A DNA stretch of 34,339 bases. Origin: Bacteroidales bacterium (lineage in GTDB: Bacteria; Bacteroidota; Bacteroidia; Bacteroidales; UBA932). Location: NCBI GenBank assembly GCA_024402115.1, contig JAKSJQ010000021.1, forward strand, positions 1 through 34,339. Reading direction: 5' to 3'. Of this stretch, positions 29,529 through 34,339 are shown one piece after another (the first letter of the stretch is position 1; the number at the start of each line of letters is the position of its first letter). A model generated the notes under the pieces. That model was not told the DNA's origin. It made no database searches and saw nothing but the letters and a program-made list of their open reading frames with translations. The translations under genes were made by a program, and so were the position numbers.

Positions 29529-30890
29529 ATGGAGACGAGATCGCAGGAAGAGAGATTCACGAAGATGACCACAGCGCCGGTAGAGAAGCTGGTATGCGGC
29601 CTGGCAGTGCCGTCGATAGGCAGCATGATGGTATCGGCGATCTACAACACCGTCGACACTTTCTTCGTCGGCAGAACCGGCACTCAGAGCGTTGCCGCCC
29701 TCGGAATCGTATTCTCCTTCATGGTCATCACCCAGGCCATAGCATTCATGTTCGGCCATGGCTCCGGAAATTACATAAGCCGCGCCCTGGGACGCAGGGA
29801 TACTTCCACCGCTGCAACGATGGCGGCAACAGGATTCTTCTCGGCGATCACCGTCAGCGCCGCCATCGCGACCACCGCAATCTGCTTCATGGTACCTGTT
29901 CTCAGGGTCTTCGGCGCTACACCGACCATCATGCCGGTCGCAAAGGACTATTTCTTCTGGATCGCCGTCGGCGCCCCTTTCATCACCGGAACCTTCGTCA
30001 TCAACAACCAGATGCGTCTGCAGGGCAATGCGCGTCTCGCGCTCAGGGGAATCATGTCAGGAGCGCTTCTGAACATGGTCCTGGACCCTATTTTCATCTT
30101 CGGTTTCGACATGGGTGTCGCAGGTGCGGGCCTCGCGACCGCACTCTCGCAGCTGACAAGTTTCACCGTGCTGCTCTCACTCACTGGGAAGAACGGCGGA
30201 ATCGCGATCAGACCGCGGAATTTCCGTCTGCAGGGATGGTACTATAAGGAAATACTCGCAGGTGGTATCCCTTCCCTCTTCAGACAGGGAATGATGGGAA
30301 TCGTGACGATATGCCTCAATAATGTCGCCGGTCTCTACGGTGATTCAGTCATCGCAGCCTTCTCCATCACCCAGAGGCTCACGATGCTATCGAATTCCAT
30401 ACTCATAGGTTTCGGACAGGGATTCCAGCCCGTGTGCGGCTTCAATTATGGTGCGGGACTGTTCGCAAGGGTTCGCAGGGCGTTCTGGTTCTGCGTCAGG
30501 ACAGGCAGCGTCTACTGCTTTGCCGTCGCCATTGTGGCATTCACATTTGCCCCGGGGCTCATTTCCATCTTCCGTGCCGACGACCCGGATGTCATCTCCT
30601 TCGGCACGCTTGTGCTGCGCTGCAATGCGATTACATACGGATTCCTCGGTCTGATCATCATGTCTAACATGTTCCTTCAGAACATCCGGTACACACGCAG
30701 TGCGATAGTCGTAGCTGTCGCACGCGAGGGTTTGTTCTTCCTCCCGACTCTCTTCCTGATCCAGATGCTCTGGGGAAAGGCAGGACTCCCCGTTGTCCAG
30801 CCGGTCTCTGATGTCCTCGCATTCATCCTCTCGCTGATGCTCAGCGTGAAGGCTCTGCAGGACATGAAAAAGAAGGAAAAATCCCTTTAG
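29529..30890 (+). CDS. MATE family efflux transporter
   Basis: From 29529 the product is 453 residues and begins METRSQEERF. A second ATG at 29565 (MTTAPVEKLV) also fits, because MATE proteins of this group begin only about ten residues before the PVEKL motif. Twelve hydrophobic segments are expected in two homologous halves. The N-half has AVPSIGSMMVSAIYNTVDTFFVGR and FMFGHGSGNYISRALGRR, and the C-half has GGIPSLFRQGMMGIVTICLNNV and GFGQGFQPVCGFNYGAG. These are MatE-family signatures for Na+ or H+ driven drug/metabolite export in the inner membrane. Its cargo is not evident. The gene ends 3 bases from the convergent esterase gene, with no room for a terminator between them. Confidence 0.93.
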   Translation: METRSQEERFTKMTTAPVEKLVCGLAVPSIGSMMVSAIYNTVDTFFVGRTGTQSVAALGIVFSFMVITQAIAFMFGHGSGNYISRALGRRDTSTAATMAATGFFSAITVSAAIATTAICFMVPVLRVFGATPTIMPVAKDYFFWIAVGAPFITGTFVINNQMRLQGNARLALRGIMSGALLNMVLDPIFIFGFDMGVAGAGLATALSQLTSFTVLLSLTGKNGGIAIRPRNFRLQGWYYKEILAGGIPSLFRQGMMGIVTICLNNVAGLYGDSVIAAFSITQRLTMLSNSILIGFGQGFQPVCGFNYGAGLFARVRRAFWFCVRTGSVYCFAVAIVAFTFAPGLISIFRADDPDVISFGTLVLRCNAITYGFLGLIIMSNMFLQNIRYTRSAIVVAVAREGLFFLPTLFLIQMLWGKAGLPVVQPVSDVLAFILSLMLSVKALQDMKKKEKSL

Positions 30891-30893
30891 AAG

Positions 30894-32804
30894 CTAGTCG
30901 GTCACGTCGAGACGGTCTGCCTTGGGAGTGTATTCCCAGTCGTCTGTCCTGAAAGGAGAAGCGAGAAGGCCTTCCTTGTTGATGAGGTTTGCGTCGTCAG
31001 GGTTGTCCGCCCATGCATAGCGCACTGCGACTGGCTCCTTGATCTCAGGGCTCGACACGATGATGGTGCTGCCCTTGATGGTGGCGTTCGCCCATACAAA
31101 CTTCCTGTCCGCTCCGGCGATGGCGAAGTGCCTCAGCTGGCCCTCGCGTGCCTTGAGTCCGCCGCCGACGTTGCTGAAAGTGAGGATGATCTTCGAACCA
31201 TCAACCTTCATGCTCTCGTATGCAGGGCCCTCGGAAACTATCTTCTCTCCGTAGTAGACGGCCCTGGCTGCGGTGTAGAGCCTCTTGGCCATGTCTTTCT
31301 TGTTGAGAGGGTGGATATCATTGTATTCACCTGTATCATAGCTCACCGCAAGAGCTGTGTTTGGAACATTGCGGCTGACGTTGCGCTGAGCCTCGCGGAT
31401 ACGTGCCCAGTCGCTGTCTGTCGGCTGCGCATACTTGTCCATGTAGTTCGGAAGCTGACAGATCATGACCGGAAGTTCAGGACGCTCGAAGAGTCCTCTC
31501 CAGTCCTCGATCAACTTGGTGAGAAGATTCTCATAGCTTGCGTACCTGCCGGCGTTCGATTCTCCCTGGTACCAGATCACGCCAGCGATCTTGGTGTTCC
31601 TGAGCGGCCATATCATGCCATTGTACAGACCCGCGCCGGTGAATCCTCTCGAGCCGCCGAAGCCTGCCCCAGGCCTCCCCTGCTGTGCGGCCCTTCCGAC
31701 CTTGTATTTCCATGTTCCGGTGAGATCCACGACCGCCTCGTCACCAGTGATGCTGTACGGCTTGTCCGGCACGAATCCGGCATCACCACCGTTCGCGGTG
31801 AGCCTTACAGCCACGACGTTCTTACCCTCATGGAGAAGTCCTGCAGGAATGTCGTACTTGCGTGGAGGTCCGAAATATGAGGTCGATCCCACGAGCACGC
31901 CGTTGACGAACACCTCGTCACCGTCAACCATTCGGCCCATCCTGATCTTAGCATGGCGTCCGGCCATCGATGCAGGTATGTCCACGGTCTTGCGGAACCA
32001 GACCACTCCCCTTCCTATGCCGGAAGTGGTAAGATATGCAGGCTCCTGGACCTCTGCCCAGTCCGAGTCGTCGAAGTTCTCCTTCTCCCAGCCACCTGCC
32101 TGTCCGAGATCAAGCTGTGCGGCCTTCTGCTTGTCAGCCTCTGCCTTCTGTGCTGCGATCTGAGGTACGGTCATGAGCGTCTCTTCCGAGATCCAGCTCT
32201 CGATTGCGGAACCGCCGAGACTGGAAACGAGCATGCCCTGAGGAATGCCGCTCTTCTCGTAAGCCTCCATCGCGTAGAAGTATGCCAGCGCCTTCCAGTT
32301 CATCACGTCCCACGCTACGGCTGAGTGCCACCTTTCGCCGGCAGGAATGTCTTCGTTGAGGACGCCTGGAGTTTCCTGAGTCGGGACCTTATACATCCTG
32401 ACCATGTGGTTGTTTGAGAAATTGATCTCAGGATATCTGTCCACGAGTCTCTCTATCGGGGTCTCCTGGTTCGACTGACCGGAAAGAAGCCAGAGATCGC
32501 CCACGAGCACGTCCCTGATTACCTTCTCGTTAACCTCGAGAAGGAATGGGCCACCGGCCTTATGCTCAGGCATGATGACGCTCCAGTTACCCTGGGCGTC
32601 TGCCTTGGTGAAATAGTGGGCACCATCGAAGCGGACGGTGACGTTCTCTCCGGGATCGGCCCAGCCCCATATCTTAAGTTCGGTGTCCCTCTGGAGGACC
32701 ATGCAGTCGGAAATGATCTGCGGAAGTCTTACCTTGGCCTCAGTTGCTCCTGATATGAGCATAAGTGCGGCCATCGCGATAGACAGTCTCTTGGCAAAAT
32801 TCAT
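30894..32804 (-). CDS. Sialate O-acetylesterase-type SGNH esterase with inserted beta-sandwich
   Basis: The 636-residue protein has a signal peptide (residues 1-23, ending ATEA). The N-terminal Ig-like strands (LPQIISDCMVLQRDTELKIWGWADPGENVTV) are typical of sialate O-acetylesterases. The SGNH core gives Ser111 in LLSGQSN, Gly197/Gly198 in SSLGGSAIESW, the block GVIWYQGESNA (408-418) and Asp496/His498 in DIHPL. Residues about 235-365 interrupt the esterase core with a galactose-binding-like jelly roll (FDDSDWAEVQ, VVWFRKTVDIP, VFVNGVLVGST, GKNVVAVRL). Such inserted modules are known in CE20-like xylan and sialate acetylesterases. It probably removes O-acetyl groups from sialic acids or plant glycans in the periplasm. 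The C-terminal Ig-like strands are intact. It has a TATCTTTG -7 box and is monocistronic. Confidence 0.92.
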   Translation of the reverse strand: MNFAKRLSIAMAALMLISGATEAKVRLPQIISDCMVLQRDTELKIWGWADPGENVTVRFDGAHYFTKADAQGNWSVIMPEHKAGGPFLLEVNEKVIRDVLVGDLWLLSGQSNQETPIERLVDRYPEINFSNNHMVRMYKVPTQETPGVLNEDIPAGERWHSAVAWDVMNWKALAYFYAMEAYEKSGIPQGMLVSSLGGSAIESWISEETLMTVPQIAAQKAEADKQKAAQLDLGQAGGWEKENFDDSDWAEVQEPAYLTTSGIGRGVVWFRKTVDIPASMAGRHAKIRMGRMVDGDEVFVNGVLVGSTSYFGPPRKYDIPAGLLHEGKNVVAVRLTANGGDAGFVPDKPYSITGDEAVVDLTGTWKYKVGRAAQQGRPGAGFGGSRGFTGAGLYNGMIWPLRNTKIAGVIWYQGESNAGRYASYENLLTKLIEDWRGLFERPELPVMICQLPNYMDKYAQPTDSDWARIREAQRNVSRNVPNTALAVSYDTGEYNDIHPLNKKDMAKRLYTAARAVYYGEKIVSEGPAYESMKVDGSKIILTFSNVGGGLKAREGQLRHFAIAGADRKFVWANATIKGSTIIVSSPEIKEPVAVRYAWADNPDDANLINKEGLLASPFRTDDWEYTPKADRLDVTD

Positions 32805-32826
32805 GTTATTAAATTTGGTGTTATGT

Positions 32827-32834
32827 CAAAGATA
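32827..32834 (-). promoter_or_regulatory. Bacteroidota -7 promoter element for the esterase
   Basis: The minus strand reads TATCTTTG, matching TAnnTTTG, 23 bases before the ATG at 32804. It faces the start of the divergent gene at 32896. No -33 box is clear. Confidence 0.5.
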
Positions 32835-32895
32835 GCAATTATTTCAATTATTGAGTATCTTCGCACCTCATGACGTTTGGTCAGTACTGTTTTTG

Positions 32896-34299
32896 ATGAA
32901 AAGAATCAACGAAAATAGCATAGGTTGGATTACAGCGGGGCTGGCGTTTCTGTCCTCGTATGCGTTTTTCCAATTCGCATATCCGTACCACCTGATGCGC
33001 AGGGAGCAGCTCAATCTCTTCCTCTACGACGGTCAGTACATCAGCGAGACCTACGATGAAGTAGGTGGACTCGCACACTTTCTCGGAGACTTCGTGGACC
33101 AGTTCCTCTACTTCCCTGTCGTGGGTCCGGTGCTCATAGCGCTCCTTCTCACCGCCGTCGGCATCGTCGTATACAGGCTCTGCCGCCTGGTGCTCAACCG
33201 TAAGTTCGCCCTTCCTATCGCGGCGCTCGTGTTCTCATGGTCCTTCATGCGCGAAACCAGCACCCAGTACCTGACACAATATACCGTCGCGACTCTCGGA
33301 TACCTTGCTCTTTTGCTGGCAGGCCTTTCCATCAAGCCTGAATGGAAGAGATGGGGCGCCGTGTGCGTGTTCTTCGCATTCGCTGTCCTGAGTCTCGGTA
33401 AGCCTTTCCATCCTCAGTACGGTCCGCTCTGGAGCACCCCTTCGATCATGATAGAGAAGGTCATGGCCCTCGATGTAAACGTCTCCAGAGGAAACTGGAA
33501 GAAGGCGTACAGGCTCTCGAGAGAGAACCTCCACAACAACGAGGCAAGCTATCTGAGCAACCTTGCGGATGCTGCGGCCGGCAGGCTCGGTGACGAGATC
33601 TTCTCCCGTACCCAGGACTATACCAACAGCCTTTTCCTGTGGGTCAGCGACCAGGTCTCACAGTTTACCAATGGAATGGCCGGAGAGGCATGGTACAACC
33701 TCGGTGACATGACTCTTGCGGAGCAGAGCGCCATCGTGTCGCTCCAGTTCTCTCCGAAGCACACCGGCGCACGCTATATCACCCGCCTTGCGCAGGTGAC
33801 CCTGATCAACGGAGAGTACGGCGCTGCGCAGAAGTACCTGACCATGCTCAGCAAGACCCTCACATACCGCAGATGGGCCATCAGCATGATGCCGGAGAAC
33901 CATGACCAGAAGAGTCTCCAGTGGCTCGCTGACGCTCGTAAGAACATCACCCACGGCGACATCGTCTATGGAAGGAATGATTTCCGTCCGGTGTTGAAGG
34001 GCCTTCTCGAAGCCAATCCGGACAATTCTCTGGCTCGGCAGTATCTTCTCTGCTACGATCTTCTGCTCTTCGAACTCGATGATTTCATGGCGGACTACAT
34101 GGAGATGCCGATAGAAGGCCGTGCGTACGAAGAGGGCGCACTCATCTGGCTCAGCATCAGGGGCCAGGTCGACGACGCCCATACAAGGCAGCTGGGAATA
34201 TCCGAGCAGTCAGTCAGGAGGCTGGCCGGTTTCTATCAGGATCCCGAGCGATACAGGAACACCTACTGGTACTACTACATGAGTGAAATGCAGAAATAA
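32896..34299 (+). CDS. DUF6057-like membrane protein with helical repeat C-terminus
   Basis: I chose the ATG at 32896 (MKRINENSIGW). The open frame to 32851 adds residues that do not fit a membrane N-terminus. The product is 467 residues. Residues about 10-30, 75-98, 110-128, 131-150 and 155-175 are hydrophobic membrane segments. From about residue 190 the protein is a soluble alpha-helical, TPR-like region (NWKKAYRLSRENLHNNEASYL, MTLAEQSAIVSLQFSP, YGAAQKYLTMLSKTLTYRRW). Membrane-plus-TPR proteins of this length in Bacteroidota are annotated DUF6057. My assignment is from layout and is not certain. A new gene begins 11 bases after its stop, so it is the first gene of an operon. Function is unknown. 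Confidence 0.7.
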   Translation: MKRINENSIGWITAGLAFLSSYAFFQFAYPYHLMRREQLNLFLYDGQYISETYDEVGGLAHFLGDFVDQFLYFPVVGPVLIALLLTAVGIVVYRLCRLVLNRKFALPIAALVFSWSFMRETSTQYLTQYTVATLGYLALLLAGLSIKPEWKRWGAVCVFFAFAVLSLGKPFHPQYGPLWSTPSIMIEKVMALDVNVSRGNWKKAYRLSRENLHNNEASYLSNLADAAAGRLGDEIFSRTQDYTNSLFLWVSDQVSQFTNGMAGEAWYNLGDMTLAEQSAIVSLQFSPKHTGARYITRLAQVTLINGEYGAAQKYLTMLSKTLTYRRWAISMMPENHDQKSLQWLADARKNITHGDIVYGRNDFRPVLKGLLEANPDNSLARQYLLCYDLLLFELDDFMADYMEMPIEGRAYEEGALIWLSIRGQVDDAHTRQLGISEQSVRRLAGFYQDPERYRNTYWYYYMSEMQK

Positions 34300-34310
34300 G
34301 GAGGGACGGA

Positions 34311-34339
34311 ATGATGAAGAATACTGCAATAAGATTGAT
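34311..34339 (+). CDS. Start of a further gene, cut by the window end
   Basis: ATGATG at 34311 follows GGAGGG by 5 bases and continues open to the end of the window (MMKNTAIRL). It lies 11 bases after the DUF6057-like stop and so is probably the second gene of that operon. Only the first nine codons are visible and no function can be given. Confidence 0.55.

Overview
The window is from a Bacteroidota genome, almost certainly Bacteroidales. Four things show this: a SusC/SusD pair, many lipoproteins with Bacteroidota-style signal peptides, BACON, DUF4458 and DUF1573-type proteins, and promoter elements of the TAnnTTTG (-7) type in front of most transcription units. No rRNA, tRNA, transposase or complete CRISPR array is visible, and the genus cannot be settled from the sequence. 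Most genes are GC-rich. The stretches 1-1920 and about 22750-26600 are visibly AT-richer and look like accessory DNA.

Layout. (1) 2-1909 (-): two AT-rich envelope genes, a MORN/WG-repeat secreted protein and a small outer-membrane barrel. (2) 2083-2784 (-): a nitroreductase with a strong terminator, followed by a 376-bp intergenic region holding a 44-bp direct-repeat doublet. (3) 3161-5122 (-): a lipoprotein with a coiled coil, a collagen-like stalk and four tandem helical repeats of about 98 residues. (4) 5256-22162 (-): one tightly packed ten-gene operon. In transcription order it encodes a DUF4988-like lipoprotein, SusC, SusD, a DUF4984-like lipoprotein, a BACON/DUF5003-like lipoprotein, a DUF4458-LRR lipoprotein, a BACON-LRR lipoprotein, a subtilisin-like S8 protease lipoprotein, a lipocalin-like lipoprotein and a DUF1573 protein. 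Several junctions are one-base stop/start overlaps. It carries no glycoside hydrolase, lyase or sulfatase, so the likely substrate is protein or peptide: capture by LRR and BACON lipoproteins, cutting by the S8 protease, import by SusCD.

(5) 22163-22751: a long non-coding region upstream of that operon, rich in GCGCAC/GTGCGC motifs, with a 23-bp inverted repeat around a 109-bp segment. (6) 22752-24339 (-): a secreted protein and a small membrane protein, both unrecognised. (7) 24421-26561 (-): an AT-rich two-gene cassette of a MazG-like pyrophosphohydrolase and a GIY-YIG/DUF2075 (Schlafen-type helicase) protein, a plausible defence or nucleic-acid-processing module. (8) 26612-28254 (+): a promoter, a small lipoprotein, a secreted alpha/beta hydrolase and a terminator. 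(9) 28258-28371: a palindromic repeat doublet. (10) 28406-29448 (-): a flavin reductase-like protein coupled by ATGA to an orphan TonB plug-domain lipoprotein. (11) 29529-30890 (+): a MATE transporter. (12) 30894-32804 (-): a sialate O-acetylesterase-type SGNH esterase with an inserted beta-sandwich. (13) 32896-34299 (+): a DUF6057-like membrane protein, then the first codons of a further gene cut by the window end.

The most unusual non-coding signal is that three unrelated intergenic regions (about 2861-2976, 22433-22555 and 28258-28371) each hold two tandem palindromic units with the same 71-72 bp period. This may be chance or a shared architecture. The best candidate system is the SusCD-S8-LRR operon together with its two bracketing coiled-coil/collagen-like lipoproteins.
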